Shown: positions 43,921-52,791, counted from the stretch's first letter. The stretch: DNA of 64,000 nt from Azospirillum sp. TSO35-2 (GCF_003116095.1 NZ_LGRA01000021.1:2890025-2954024), one strand, 5' to 3'. Program-made: numbers and translations. The notes: generated by a model from the sequence alone, not told the origin.

Positions 43921-44504
43921 AGCATCCGCTCCCAGCGGGCCAGCGCGTCGGGGGTCGGGTTGACGGCGGGGGCGCAATCGTCGCGGCCCAGCCGGTCGTG
44001 GTGCTCGCGCAGCGCCCAATGGACGGTGGGGAAGGCCAGGTCGCCCCAGGGAATGTCCTCCCAGGCGAACAGCCCGACCTCCAGGCTTTCCGGCCCGGGC
44101 TCGACATCGGCGGACAGCAGGCGGGCGCGGAAGATCATCTGCACCTGGCTGATGCGCGGGATGTCGTAGATCGCCAGAAGATGGTCGATGGCGATGGTGG
44201 CCCGCGCCTCCTCCCACGCCTCGCGGGCGGCGCCCTCGCGGGTGCTCTCGCGCTCCTCCATGAAGCCGGCGGGCAGGGTCCAGAAGCCCTTGCGCGGTTC
44301 GATGGCGCGGCGGCAGAGCAGGATGCGCCCGTCCTCCCAGGTGACGACCGACCCCACCACGATCAGCGGGTTCTGGTAGGCGATGTAGCCGCAGTCGGGG
44401 CACATCAGCCGCTCGCGGTCCTCGCCGGGCGGGATCGCGCGAACGCGCGGGCCGCCGCAGTCGGGGGTGCAGTCGGGGGAGGTCTTGGAGGCATCGTCGG
44501 ACAT
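43917..44504 (-). CDS. NUDIX hydrolase with N-terminal zinc ribbon
   Basis: A 195-aa hydrolase. The N-terminus holds Cys pairs (CTPDC and CPDC) of a Nudix_N-type zinc ribbon, as in NudC/NADH pyrophosphatases. The Nudix box runs from the Gly of GFMEERESTREGAAREAWEE and keeps the G-x5-E-x7-RE-x2-EE pattern. Members hydrolyse nucleoside diphosphates linked to other groups such as NADH, ADP-ribose or FAD; the substrate here is not determinable. The last 4 bp overlap the ChaN gene tail to tail (CTAA). Confidence 0.93.
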   Translation of the reverse strand: MSDDASKTSPDCTPDCGGPRVRAIPPGEDRERLMCPDCGYIAYQNPLIVVGSVVTWEDGRILLCRRAIEPRKGFWTLPAGFMEERESTREGAAREAWEEARATIAIDHLLAIYDIPRISQVQMIFRARLLSADVEPGPESLEVGLFAWEDIPWGDLAFPTVHWALREHHDRLGRDDCAPAVNPTPDALARWERML

Positions 44505-44622
44505 GGGCACCGATATGGCGCGGCCTCGTCCGTTGGGCAAGCGGAGAAAGCGCGGGCGCGGCCGTGGTCCCTCGCGGTGCCGTTCGCGGCCTGTTCCAAT
44601 TCGTGTTTCGTTCCGCTAGGCT

Positions 44623-44652
44623 GTGCCCGTCCTTGGTGTGCCCGTCTTTGGT
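44623..44652 (+). repeat. 15-bp tandem repeat upstream of rmuC
   Basis: GTGCCCGTCYTTGGT occurs twice in tandem with one C/T difference, 13 bp before the likely rmuC start. It is probably a replication-slippage duplication within the leader. Confidence 0.7.
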
Positions 44653-44665
44653 GTGGAGAAACGCG

Positions 44666-46174
44666 TTGGCGCCGTTCGTGGTGAATGGGGTGGTGGTGGA
44701 CGGGCTGTCGCTGGCGCTCGGGCTGTTGGCCGGGCTGCTGCTGGGCGGCGGGGTCGTCTGGGCCGTGCTCGGCGCTGCCGCCGGCCGGGCCGAGGCCGCC
44801 GCGGCGGCGCTGCACGCCGAACTCGCCACCCGCCTCGACCTCGCCGAGCGGACCGAGGATGATTTGCGCGAGGAGATCGAGGCGCGCGACCACCAGATCG
44901 CCCGGCTGCAGGGCGAGGTGGCGGCGGCGCGCGAGCGTCACGCCCAACTCTCCACCCGGCTCGACGCCGAACGGGTGGCGGCCGCCGACAAGCTGGCGTT
45001 GCTGGAACGGGCGCAGGCGGCGCTGGCCGACAGCTTCAAAGCGCTGTCGGCCGAGGCGCTGCACCAGAACAACCGCAGCTTCCTCGATCTGGCGCGCGAA
45101 ACGCTGGCCGGATTCCAGGAGCAGGCGAAGGGCGACCTCGACAAGCGGCAGACCGCCATCGCCGCCATCGTCGATCCGGTGCGCCAGTCGCTGGAGACGA
45201 TGGACCGCCAGATCCGCGAGCTGGAGGCGTCGCGCGCCGGCGCCTATGAAGGGCTGAAGCAGCAGGTGCTGTCGCTGGTGGAAAGCCAGACCCAGCTGCG
45301 CACCGAGACCGGCAACCTCGTGCGCGCGCTGCGCACCCCGGCGGCGCGCGGGCGCTGGGGCGAAATCCAGTTGCGCCGGGTCTGCGAGATGGCCGGCATG
45401 CTCGACCATTGCGACTTCGTCGAACAGGCGACGGTGGACGGAACCAGCGGTGGAGGGGCCGGCGGCGGTTCCGGCGGGGCGGGCCGGCTGCGCCCCGATC
45501 TCGTCGTCACTTTGCCGGGCGGCAAGACCCTGGTGGTCGACGCCAAGACGCCGCTGGAAGGCTATCTCGACGGCATCCAGGCGGCGGACGACGGCGGGCG
45601 GCGCGACGGGATGATCCGCCACGCCCGCCATGTGCGCGAGCACATGAAACAGCTCGGCGCCAAGGGCTATTGGGACCAGTTCGACGACAGCCCGGAGTTC
45701 GTCGTGCTGTTCCTGCCCGGCGAGAACTTCTTCTCCGCCGCGCTGGAGCAGGACCCGGCGCTGATCGAGGCCGGCATCGACCACCGCGTCATCCTGGCCA
45801 CCCCGACCACGCTGATCGCGCTGCTGCGCGCCGTCGCCTATGGCTGGCGACAGGAACGGCTGGCCGACAACGCCCGCGAGATCAGCGCGCTGGGGGCCGA
45901 GCTGTACAAGCGGCTGTCCGACCTGGGCGGCCACATGGAACGGCTGGGCGGCCAGCTCGACAAGGCGGTCGGCTGCTACAACAACGCGGTCGGCACCCTC
46001 GAATCGCGGGTCCTGGTCAGCGCCCGCCGCTTCCGCGACCTGCACGCGGTGCCGGAGGGGGCGGACGTTCCATTGCTGGAGCCGCTCGACCACAGCCCAC
46101 GCCGTTTGCAGGCGGCGGAGCTGCGGAGCGTGCCGCCGGTCGAGACGTCGGTCGAGAGGTCGGCGGCGGACTGA
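44666..46174 (+). CDS. rmuC: DNA recombination protein RmuC
   Basis: RmuC, 502 aa, a PD-(D/E)XK-superfamily nuclease-like protein thought to limit inversions at repeats. One N-terminal membrane segment (LALGLLAGLLLGGGVVWAVLG) is followed by a long coiled coil (about 45-200), then the nuclease-like domain with RTPAARGRWGEIQLRRVCEMAGM, LPGGKTLVVDAKTPLEGY, FVVLFLPGENFFSAALEQDP and ATPTTLIALLRAVAYGWRQE. A TTG at 44666 is chosen because GGAGAA lies nine bases upstream and it precedes the membrane segment; GTG at 44678 is possible. Confidence 0.94.
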   Translation: MAPFVVNGVVVDGLSLALGLLAGLLLGGGVVWAVLGAAAGRAEAAAAALHAELATRLDLAERTEDDLREEIEARDHQIARLQGEVAAARERHAQLSTRLDAERVAAADKLALLERAQAALADSFKALSAEALHQNNRSFLDLARETLAGFQEQAKGDLDKRQTAIAAIVDPVRQSLETMDRQIRELEASRAGAYEGLKQQVLSLVESQTQLRTETGNLVRALRTPAARGRWGEIQLRRVCEMAGMLDHCDFVEQATVDGTSGGGAGGGSGGAGRLRPDLVVTLPGGKTLVVDAKTPLEGYLDGIQAADDGGRRDGMIRHARHVREHMKQLGAKGYWDQFDDSPEFVVLFLPGENFFSAALEQDPALIEAGIDHRVILATPTTLIALLRAVAYGWRQERLADNAREISALGAELYKRLSDLGGHMERLGGQLDKAVGCYNNAVGTLESRVLVSARRFRDLHAVPEGADVPLLEPLDHSPRRLQAAELRSVPPVETSVERSAAD

Positions 46175-46307
46175 AACGGGGCCGCTTGCGACCTTTTGTC
46201 CCTCCCGCGGCGGACGGCGGTCCCCCGGCGCCGCGGCACCGGTGCGGGGCATCGGCGTCCGTGCTATGGCTACCCGCCCATCGGCCTTCACAGTTACGAG
46301 ACCCGCC

Positions 46308-46481
46308 ATGACGGACCAGACCGTCCGCTGCGACCGCTGCGCCAACCGTTACCCCGCGACAGAGGAGGGCTGCCCACGCTGCCGTTCGATTCGCCGGACC
46401 AACGCGGTGATCGTTGCGCTGCTGGTGATGCTGGTGATCCTTGCCCTGGTGGGATGGGTCGGCACCTTGGTCTTGGCCTGA
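46308..46481 (+). CDS. 57-aa zinc-ribbon membrane protein
   Basis: A small protein. The N-terminus carries CDRC and CPRCRS (a four-Cys zinc ribbon), followed by RR and one hydrophobic helix (AVIVALLVMLVILALVGWVGTLVLA) that runs to the C-terminus. The cytoplasmic zinc ribbon would sit at the membrane face. A paralogue with the same C-x2-C...CPxCRSxRR plus helix layout lies on the other side of the PilZ chemoreceptor (48862-49065). The function is not known. Confidence 0.7.
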   Translation: MTDQTVRCDRCANRYPATEEGCPRCRSIRRTNAVIVALLVMLVILALVGWVGTLVLA

Positions 46482-46549
46482 GTGGCACAATCGCCACTTT
46501 GGTTGCGTCTTGCGCAGACTCTGCACAATTCAGATGCATCCCGCCCAAT

Positions 46550-46577
46550 GAAACATCATTTCTTTTCGACCCGATAA
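46550..46577 (+). promoter_or_regulatory. Candidate sigma28 (FliA) promoter of the PilZ chemoreceptor
   Basis: GAAA, 16 bp, then CCCGATAA, close to the flagellar consensus TAAA-N15-GCCGATAA (7 of 8 in the -10, spacing one base long). About 105 bp upstream of the chemoreceptor ATG. Confidence 0.4.
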
Positions 46578-46682
46578 TCGAGCAAGTTTTTTACTTGTCA
46601 CGATCGGTTCGATTTGAGAACAAACCTTGTGCCGCCCTCTGCGCGTGTCGTCGTCGCACGCGGTCCTCGCACAAGGTGAACC

Positions 46683-48713
46683 ATGCTGAAGACCCTCAAG
46701 ATCGCCGCCTTGACCAACCTGTTCGGCGTGGTGGTCACCCTCGGTTTCCTGGCCGTGGTCGTCACCGGGGCGCTGGCGCTCCGCGAGTTGAAGGTGGGCG
46801 GCCCGATCTACCAGCGCATCGTCCTGGGCAAGGACCTGATCGCCGACATCCTGCCGCCGCCGGAATACGTGATCGAAGCCTATCTGGAGACGACGCTGGC
46901 GATGAACGACCCGTCGTCGGTCGAACAGCGGCGGGCGCGGCTGGCGCAACTGCGCAAGGATTATGACGAGCGGCACGACTACTGGCTGAAGGAGCGGTTC
47001 GAGCCGGCGATCCTGGCCAAGCTGACCACGACCTCCCACGCACCGGTGACGCGCTTCTGGGCGGAGATCGAGACGAAGTTCCTGCCGGCGCTGGCCCGCA
47101 AGGACGAGGCGGCGGCCCGCGCCTCCTACACGGCGATCGCCGCCGCCTACGCCGCCCACCGCGCGGTCGTCGACCAGATCGTGGAGGAGACCAACCGCTA
47201 CAACAGCGAGACGGAGGTCTACGCCACCGATCGCGAGCGCCTGTTCATGACCGCGGGCTGGACCGTGTCGGCGGTGGTGCTGGCGGTGATGGTGCTGGGC
47301 GTGCTGGGCATCCGGCGCCGGGTGGTGCAGCCGGTGGGCGCGCTGACCGGCGCCATGCGCACGCTGGCCCGGGGCGACCTGTCCGTCGTCATCCCCAGCG
47401 CCGACCGCGGCGACGAGATCGGCGCGATGGCCCGGGCCCTGCGCGTCTTCAAGGACAACGCGGAGGAGGCCGCGCGGCTGCGCCGCCAACAGGACGAGGA
47501 GCGCGACCGCTCCGAACGGGAAAAGCAGGCCGCCCTGCAGCGCATGGCCGAGACGGTGGAGCACGAGGCGTCGAACGCGGTCGATGCGGTGGCCAGCCAG
47601 ACCGGGCAGATGGCCGGCAACGCCACCCGCATGGCCGAATCGGCGCAGGCGGTCCGCGACAACAGCCAGAACGTCGCCGCCGCCGCGACGCAGGCGCTGT
47701 CGAACGCCCAGACCGTCGCCGCCGCGTCGGAGCAGCTCAGCGCCTCCATCCGCGAGATCGCCAGCCAGATCGGCACCGCCACCGCGATGACCGGCGAGGC
47801 GGTCGGCGCCTCGCTGCGCGCGGAGGAGACCATCCAGCGGCTGGCCGAGGCCGTCACCCGCATCGGCGAGGTGACCAACCTGATCAACCACATCGCCAGC
47901 CAGACCAACCTGCTGGCGCTGAACGCGACCATCGAGGCGGCGCGGGCGGGGGAGGCGGGCAAGGGCTTCGCCGTTGTCGCCAGCGAGGTGAAGCAACTGG
48001 CCGGCCAGACCGCCAAGGCCACCGACGAGATCGAGGCCCAGATCGCCGCCATCCAGGCCACCACCGGCGAAGCGGTGTCCGCGGTGCGCGCCATCGCCGA
48101 ACGGGTGCGCGGGGTGGAGACCGTCTCCGCCACCGTCGCCGCGGCGATCGAGGAGCAGGAGGCGGCGACCGGCGAGATCGCCCGCAACGTCGTCCAGACC
48201 TCCAGCGCCGCGCAGGAGGTGGCGAGCCGCATCGCCCACGTCTCGGCCGAGGCGACGACGACCGGCGAGCGGGCCAGCGAGGTCAACGCCCTGTCCAACC
48301 GGGTGGCGGCCAGCATCGACCAGCTCCGCCGCGTCCTGATCGAGGCGATCCGCACCGCCACGCCGGAGGTGAACCGCCGCACCGCCCCCCGCTACGCGCT
48401 GAACCGTCCCGGCCGGCTGATGGTCGGCGGGCGCGAGGCGGCGGTGACGGTGGACAACGCGTCCGAAGGCGGAGCGCGGCTCAGCGGACTGCCGGCGGAG
48501 CTGCTGGCCGGGCTGGCCGTCGGCGCCTCGCTGCGCCTCGCCCTGCCGGGGCTGGAGCCGGTCCCGGCGATGGTCCGCGCGCTGGAGGGGGTTGGCGCCG
48601 CCGCGCGGCTCCACGTCACCGTCACGCTGCCGGACGCCGAGCAGCAACAGTTTGCCGACCGCTTCCGCCGCACCGTCACCGGGCTGGCGCCGCTGGGCCG
48701 CGACGCGGCCTGA
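46683..48713 (+). CDS. Methyl-accepting chemotaxis protein with C-terminal PilZ domain (Tlp1-like)
   Basis: A 676-aa chemoreceptor. Membrane helices lie at about 12-33 and 191-211 around a ~155-residue helical periplasmic sensor. A HAMP domain ([40 protein letters not shown]) precedes the signalling domain with tip [24 protein letters not shown]. Residues about 562-660 form a PilZ domain with the c-di-GMP signatures RTAPR (RxxxR) and NASEGG (NxSxxG), both intact. In Azospirillum brasilense the receptor Tlp1 has this architecture and its PilZ domain binds c-di-GMP; orthology here is likely but not proven. The protein should tie chemotaxis output to c-di-GMP. Flanked by two small zinc-ribbon proteins. 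Confidence 0.95.
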   Translation: MLKTLKIAALTNLFGVVVTLGFLAVVVTGALALRELKVGGPIYQRIVLGKDLIADILPPPEYVIEAYLETTLAMNDPSSVEQRRARLAQLRKDYDERHDYWLKERFEPAILAKLTTTSHAPVTRFWAEIETKFLPALARKDEAAARASYTAIAAAYAAHRAVVDQIVEETNRYNSETEVYATDRERLFMTAGWTVSAVVLAVMVLGVLGIRRRVVQPVGALTGAMRTLARGDLSVVIPSADRGDEIGAMARALRVFKDNAEEAARLRRQQDEERDRSEREKQAALQRMAETVEHEASNAVDAVASQTGQMAGNATRMAESAQAVRDNSQNVAAAATQALSNAQTVAAASEQLSASIREIASQIGTATAMTGEAVGASLRAEETIQRLAEAVTRIGEVTNLINHIASQTNLLALNATIEAARAGEAGKGFAVVASEVKQLAGQTAKATDEIEAQIAAIQATTGEAVSAVRAIAERVRGVETVSATVAAAIEEQEAATGEIARNVVQTSSAAQEVASRIAHVSAEATTTGERASEVNALSNRVAASIDQLRRVLIEAIRTATPEVNRRTAPRYALNRPGRLMVGGREAAVTVDNASEGGARLSGLPAELLAGLAVGASLRLALPGLEPVPAMVRALEGVGAAARLHVTVTLPDAEQQQFADRFRRTVTGLAPLGRDAA

Positions 48714-48800
48714 CCGCCGGCCCCGGGAGGCACCGGCGACGGCAAATCCATAAAGATGACAGGGATTTCATGACGATGGGCAGGGCCGTTGGCCCAGAAT

Positions 48801-48830
48801 AAGGGCGGTTCAAGGGCGCTGTCCGCCCTT
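48801..48830 (+). terminator. Hairpin downstream of the PilZ chemoreceptor
   Basis: AAGGGCGG pairs with CCGCCCTT over 14 bases, between the chemoreceptor stop and the next small gene. No T-run, so it could also be a processing or attenuation site. Confidence 0.4.
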
Positions 48831-48861
48831 GCCGATAGACCATGTCGAAAGCCCGTCCGTC

Positions 48862-49065
48862 ATGAGCGATACCACCGGCTGCCCCTATTGCGGCTCCGAC
48901 TATGGGCATGGACCCAACGACTGTCCGCTGTGCCGGTCGGCGCGGCGCAAGGACATGATCGTGCGTGTCGTGATCGGGCTGATGTTCGTGATCCCCATCC
49001 TGACCCTGTTCGCCGTCGTCCTGTCCGACAGCGGGGTCGGTCCGAAGATCTTCTCGCTCGACTGA
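48862..49065 (+). CDS. 67-aa zinc-ribbon membrane protein, paralogue of the gene at 46308
   Basis: A small protein with CPYC and CPLCRS forming a four-Cys zinc ribbon, RRKD, and a single hydrophobic helix (VIGLMFVIPILTLFAVVLS). The pattern Cx2C-x10-CPxCRSxRR plus helix is shared with the 57-aa protein upstream of the chemoreceptor. The ATG at 48862 is preferred over an upstream in-frame start. No function is known; its position suggests a link with the PilZ chemoreceptor. Confidence 0.7.
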   Translation: MSDTTGCPYCGSDYGHGPNDCPLCRSARRKDMIVRVVIGLMFVIPILTLFAVVLSDSGVGPKIFSLD

Positions 49066-49090
49066 GGCCGGCGCTCCCGCGCCCTCGACC

Positions 49091-49116
49091 GCCTACAGGT
49101 GGCGCCTACAGGTGGC
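49091..49116. repeat. 13-bp tandem duplication at the 3' end of the 363-aa gene
   Basis: GCCTACAGGTGGC is repeated twice directly. One copy contains the final codons and stop of the minus-strand gene; the other lies just beyond the stop. Confidence 0.75.
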
Positions 49117-50197
49117 CGGTGCGGGCCGACTGCTCCAGCGCCTTGATGTGCGACAGGCCGGGCAGGATCTCCGACTTCACGAACTCCATCCGGCGGTTCG
49201 GGCCGCCGCCGCCGCGGGCGAAGCGGCTTTTCCACAGGTTCATCTTCACCGCCAGACCGCACAGCACCCCGCCGATGGTGACGTGGTGCGAGGCGATCAA
49301 CTCGCGGATCGAGCGGAAGGTGTCGGCGTTGATGTCGCTCCAGAAGTCCTTGGAGCGGTTGTCGAAGCTCTCGAACCGGCCGGTGATCGAGGTCGAGATG
49401 TCGGTCAGGTCGCGGGCAATGTCGTCGAGCAGGCGCATCTGCCGGGAATCGCGCTTCACCTCGGCGGAGCTGCGGATCTCGCCCATCCAGGTGACGAAGC
49501 GCTGCACCTCCGGCACGATCTCGTCCAGGCATTTGCGGAAATAGGCCAGCGACAGGAAGATGTCGCCGTATTCCTCCAGGAACTGTGGGATCTCGCCCAA
49601 TCCGATGTCCAGCCGGTCGGCCATCATGCGCAGGTTGCGCAGCGCCTCGTCCCGGTTGGGGTTGGCGAACATCTGGATGATGTCGGTCACGTCGGCGATG
49701 TGCACCTCTTCGGTGCCGTAGACATACTCCATCAGCGGCCGGGTGAAGACCCGCATGTAGCTGGTCAGCTCCGCCTTCTTGCGGTCGGACAAGGTCAGCG
49801 ATTCGACGTTGTTGACGTCGATGTTCAGCCGCCGCAGCTCGATGCGCGAGGAATAGACGTCGAAGCTCGACGCGGTGCCGATCTTCTCGATCTTCACCAG
49901 GTCGCGTTCGACCTCGTCCTTGTAGGATTCGAAATAGCCTGGGATGTGGCGGGGCGTCACCTGGCCGCTGCCGGTCTGGGCGTCGTGGAACATCTCCACC
50001 ACGGTCTGCAGCCGGACGTTCTTGATCAGCCGGGCGTGCTGCAGGCCCGGGGTTTCCAGCGGGATGCTGGACAGGGGCAGGATGTGCAGCGAATCGCGCG
50101 CCTCGTCATCCCAGGCCTTGCGCTTCGCGCCGTCCGCCGCGGCCTTCGCATCCACCGCGGTATCGCTCGCCCCACCATCCACCCGCCTGTCCCCCAC
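49106..50197 (-). CDS. Unrecognised 363-aa cytoplasmic protein
   Basis: I do not recognise this family. The protein is hydrophilic and mainly helical, with no signal peptide. One moderately hydrophobic stretch near the C-terminus (HVTIGGVLCGLAVKMNLW) could be a helix of the fold or a weak membrane contact. The centre has DVTDIIQMFANPNRDEALRNL and a possible coiled region (RQMRLLDDIARDLTDISTSI). The GTG at 50197 gives the longest frame; the first ~30 residues are low-complexity and may not be translated. It ends next to the small zinc-ribbon gene, tail to tail. Confidence 0.7.
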   Translation of the reverse strand: MGDRRVDGGASDTAVDAKAAADGAKRKAWDDEARDSLHILPLSSIPLETPGLQHARLIKNVRLQTVVEMFHDAQTGSGQVTPRHIPGYFESYKDEVERDLVKIEKIGTASSFDVYSSRIELRRLNIDVNNVESLTLSDRKKAELTSYMRVFTRPLMEYVYGTEEVHIADVTDIIQMFANPNRDEALRNLRMMADRLDIGLGEIPQFLEEYGDIFLSLAYFRKCLDEIVPEVQRFVTWMGEIRSSAEVKRDSRQMRLLDDIARDLTDISTSITGRFESFDNRSKDFWSDINADTFRSIRELIASHHVTIGGVLCGLAVKMNLWKSRFARGGGGPNRRMEFVKSEILPGLSHIKALEQSARTGHL

Positions 50198-50323
50198 AGC
50201 GTTTTCGCACTTGCATCCGCGAGTATCGCAGAAGGCACCTTACAACGGCAGTCAGGGCTGACAAGGATCGAGATGAAGCGTGTTGCAACGCAAAAGCGAC
50301 AGATCGAAACCCGGACACGAACA

Positions 50324-50363
50324 GGGCGGGGCCGCCCAAATCCAAAGGGTGTGGGCCCCGCCC
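50324..50363 (-). terminator. Hairpin terminator of the hsp20-DUF1150 operon
   Basis: GGGCGGGGCC and GGCCCCGCCC form a perfect 10-bp stem with a 20-base loop, 20 bp after the DUF1150 stop. The following minus-strand bases are only modestly T-rich. Confidence 0.55.
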
Positions 50364-50382
50364 CGTACCACCAGCCTCGCGC

Positions 50383-50604
50383 TCAGTGGACGCTGGCCGG
50401 CTCCATGTCGTTCTGGATGATGGCGGCGAAGGCGAGGTCGCGGTCGGCGACGACGCTCAGCGGGGTGCCGTCGGCCGCGTGGATCGCGAAGGCGGCGGTG
50501 CCGTCCACCTCGACCGGGCGGACGTAGGCGACGTCGCCCAGCCCGAAGCTGGCGAAATCCTGCGGCGAGAGCTGGCGCAGATGGGTCTGGATGTCGTGGA
50601 TCAT
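50383..50604 (-). CDS. DUF1150 protein
   Basis: A 73-aa protein of the DUF1150 family (SPQDFASFGLGDVAYVRPVEVDG, AFAIHAADGTPL, DRDLAFAAIIQNDMEPASVH). In many Alphaproteobacteria this family is encoded directly after a small heat-shock protein gene, as here, suggesting a role with Hsp20. Function unproven. The ATG at 50604 has GGGAG upstream; 103 bp separate it from the Hsp20 stop. Confidence 0.88.
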   Translation of the reverse strand: MIHDIQTHLRQLSPQDFASFGLGDVAYVRPVEVDGTAAFAIHAADGTPLSVVADRDLAFAAIIQNDMEPASVH

Positions 50605-50707
50605 GATCTGGGGTCTCCCGGCGGCTCCCCCAATGGGCGGCCGCGCGTGCAGAGTTTCGGCGAACAGGGTGGCTGGAACAAGGCGGACCGGCGGGCAAGG
50701 TGCGGGA

Positions 50708-51220
50708 TCAGCCGTCCTTGCCGCTGAGTGAGCCGCCGATCGGACCGACATTGAGGCCGTCCGCCGACACGTCGATGGTGCGGGGGGCGCCGCCGGCGCT
50801 GCCGGCCTTCGGCTGCTCGATCTTGATGGTGCGGACCTTCGGTTCCGGCACCGGGCGGGTCAGGTCGATGTTGAGCAGCCCGTTGTCGAGCGAGCAGCCC
50901 ACCACCTCGATCCCCTCGGCCAGGACGAAGCTGCGCTGGAACTGCCGCGCGGCGATGCCGCGGTGCAGGTAGAGGCGCGACTTGTCGTCGGTCTGGCGGC
51001 CGCGGATGACGAGCTGGTTGTCTTCGATCTGCACCGACAGGTCGTCGGAGGTGAAGCCGGCCACGGCAAGCGTGATGCGCAGGCCATCGTCGCCGATCTG
51101 CTCGATGTTGTAGGGGGGATACCCCTCGGCTGAATTCTTGGCGATGCGGTCGAGCGTCCGCTCGAACTGGTCGAAGCCGAGAAGCAGCGGGCTGTTGAAG
51201 AGCGAAAGGCGAGTCGTCAC
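50708..51220 (-). CDS. Small heat-shock protein Hsp20
   Basis: A 170-aa Hsp20/IbpA-type chaperone that holds unfolding proteins. The alpha-crystallin domain (about 36-128) contains YNIEQIGDDGLRITLAVAGF, DNQLVIRG and IAARQFQRSFVLAEGIEV. The N-terminal RLSLFNSPLLLGFDQFERTLDRI is the class A type sequence. The C-terminal I-x-I tail motif is not obvious; instead the tail is long and Gly-rich, which is unusual. The GTG start at 51220 has GAGGAGGA upstream within a predicted hairpin. A sigma32-like promoter lies about 100 bp upstream. Confidence 0.95.
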   Translation of the reverse strand: MTTRLSLFNSPLLLGFDQFERTLDRIAKNSAEGYPPYNIEQIGDDGLRITLAVAGFTSDDLSVQIEDNQLVIRGRQTDDKSRLYLHRGIAARQFQRSFVLAEGIEVVGCSLDNGLLNIDLTRPVPEPKVRTIKIEQPKAGSAGGAPRTIDVSADGLNVGPIGGSLSGKDG

Positions 51221-51222
51221 GA

Positions 51223-51253
51223 CGCATCCTCCTCACGACGGGAGCGAGTTGCG
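51223..51253 (-). promoter_or_regulatory. Predicted SD-masking hairpin (possible RNA thermometer) before hsp20
   Basis: In the hsp20 leader, CGCA pairs with UGCG and CUCC with GGAG around an 8-base loop, burying the Shine-Dalgarno GAGGAGGA. Such weak, internally looped stems are typical of ROSE-like thermometers, but the conserved ROSE core is not clearly present. Confidence 0.35.
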
Positions 51254-51320
51254 AAACATGGGCCCGTTTCCGGCGCCCGGCGGATCGGTGGCCCAGCGCA
51301 TGCCGGCACCACCGGGACTA

Positions 51321-51350
51321 TAGATTGGGTGAGGCGCCCTCCCGGTCAAG
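51321..51350 (-). promoter_or_regulatory. Sigma32 (RpoH)-like promoter of hsp20
   Basis: On the minus strand, CTTGACC, 14 bp, then CCCAATCTA fits the heat-shock consensus CTTGAAA-N11-16-CCCATNT well. The distance to the GTG start predicts a leader of about 90 nt. Confidence 0.55.
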
Positions 51351-51374
51351 AACCGAGTGGGGGCGGGAGCCTTG

Positions 51375-52529
51375 TCAGACCACGTTATCCTCCAGCAGTT
51401 CGTGACGCTCGCCCAGCAGGCCGGCCACCGCGTCGGCGATGGCGAGGCAGGAGGTCAGGCCCGGTGATTCGATGCCGAACAGGTTGACCAGCCCATCGAC
51501 CCCGTGTGTCCCCGGCCCCTGCAGCAGGAAGTCGGCCTGCGGCTGGCCCGGCCCGCTCAGCTTCGGCCGCACGCCGGAATAGGCCGGCACCAGCGCGGCG
51601 TCGGGCAGGCCCGGCCAATAGGCGCGCACCGCGCCGTAGAAGGCGTCGGCGCGGGCCGGATCGACGGCGTAGTCGATCGGCCCGGCGACGTCGCCCAGCC
51701 ACTCCACGTCCGGACCGAAACGGGCCTGCCCGGCGAGGTCGAGCGTCAGGTGGACGCCCAGGCCCCCCTCCACCGGCACCGGATAGACCAGCCGCGAGAA
51801 GGGCGAGCGGCCGGCGGCCAGCGCGTAGTAGTTGCCCTTGGCCAGCACCCGCGGCGGCACATGCTCCGCCGCGAAGCCCTCCATGCCGCGGGCGACCGCC
51901 CAGGCGCCCAGCCCGGCGGCGTTGACCAGGGTGGAGCAGGCGAGCCGCATCGGCTCCGCCCCGCCGACCTCCAGCTCGAACCCGGCTTCGGTGCGGTGCG
52001 ACCGGACCAGGGGACTGTGCAGGGCCAGCATGGCGCCGGCCTCCTCGGCGTCGCCCAGCAGGGCCAGCATCAGCCCGTGGCTGTCGATGATCCCGGTGGA
52101 GGGCGACAGCAGCGCGCCGACCGTGCGCAGGTTCGGCTCCCACGCCCGCGCGGTGGCGGCGTCGACCTCGGTCAGGTCGGTGACGCCGTTGGCGGCGGCC
52201 TGGGCGCGGATCGCCGCCAGCTTCGGCAACTGGTCCGGCCCGGTCGCGACGATCAGCTTGCCGATGCGGCGATGCTCCACCCCATGCGCGGCGCAATAGT
52301 CATAGAGCGCGTCGCGGCCGGGCACGCACAGCCGGGCGCGCAGGCTGCCGGTCGGGTAATAGATGCCGGCGTGGATGACCTCGGAGTTGCGGGAGCTGGT
52401 GCCGGTGCCGATCGCCTCCGCCGCCTCCAGCAGGATGACCTCGCGCCCGGCCCGCGCCAGCCGGCGCGCCACCGCCAGACCGACCACCCCCGCCCCGACG
52501 ACCACGCACTCCACCCGCTCCATCGCCAT
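51375..52529 (-). CDS. lhgO: FAD-dependent L-2-hydroxyglutarate oxidase family protein
   Basis: A 384-aa DAO-type flavoprotein. The dinucleotide motif [19 protein letters not shown] is near the N-terminus, followed by [27 protein letters not shown], a stretch diagnostic of LhgO/L2HGDH enzymes. Later motifs include [27 protein letters not shown] and [20 protein letters not shown]. The enzyme oxidises L-2-hydroxyglutarate to 2-oxoglutarate and feeds electrons to the respiratory chain. ATGs at 52529 and 52523 are both possible. Divergent from rpsD. Confidence 0.9.
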   Translation of the reverse strand: MAMERVECVVVGAGVVGLAVARRLARAGREVILLEAAEAIGTGTSSRNSEVIHAGIYYPTGSLRARLCVPGRDALYDYCAAHGVEHRRIGKLIVATGPDQLPKLAAIRAQAAANGVTDLTEVDAATARAWEPNLRTVGALLSPSTGIIDSHGLMLALLGDAEEAGAMLALHSPLVRSHRTEAGFELEVGGAEPMRLACSTLVNAAGLGAWAVARGMEGFAAEHVPPRVLAKGNYYALAAGRSPFSRLVYPVPVEGGLGVHLTLDLAGQARFGPDVEWLGDVAGPIDYAVDPARADAFYGAVRAYWPGLPDAALVPAYSGVRPKLSGPGQPQADFLLQGPGTHGVDGLVNLFGIESPGLTSCLAIADAVAGLLGERHELLEDNVV

Positions 52530-52641
52530 CGCCCCGTCCGGTGTTCCGCAGACGGGCAGGGGAGCGCAAAAGAGTGGCGCCGCGCAAGCGGAACCCGTGG
52601 GTGCGCCGCCATCGCCCTGCGGCACCATCGCCATCGCAACG

Positions 52642-52669
52642 CTTGACTCCGGCGTGCGCATGGGTATTG
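52642..52669 (+). promoter_or_regulatory. Candidate sigma70 promoter of rpsD
   Basis: TTGACT and TATTGT are separated by 16 bp. The start site would leave a leader of about 115 nt before the rpsD ATG, long enough for autogenous control by S4, although I see no definite fold. Confidence 0.5.
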
Positions 52670-52791
52670 TGCGCGCCTTCACCTCCTGGGAACGCGGGCG
52701 CGCGCACTCTTTGGCGCCCCGTCCGCCGCCTGAAAGGGTGGCTGGAACTACCGGGACAACATCAACTCGTGTCCAACGAGGCGTGAGAGTT

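Noticed and set aside
51385-52296. 303-codon minus-strand frame overlapping lhgO
   Set aside because: It is a shifted frame of lhgO with Arg/Gly-rich composition and no domain signature.
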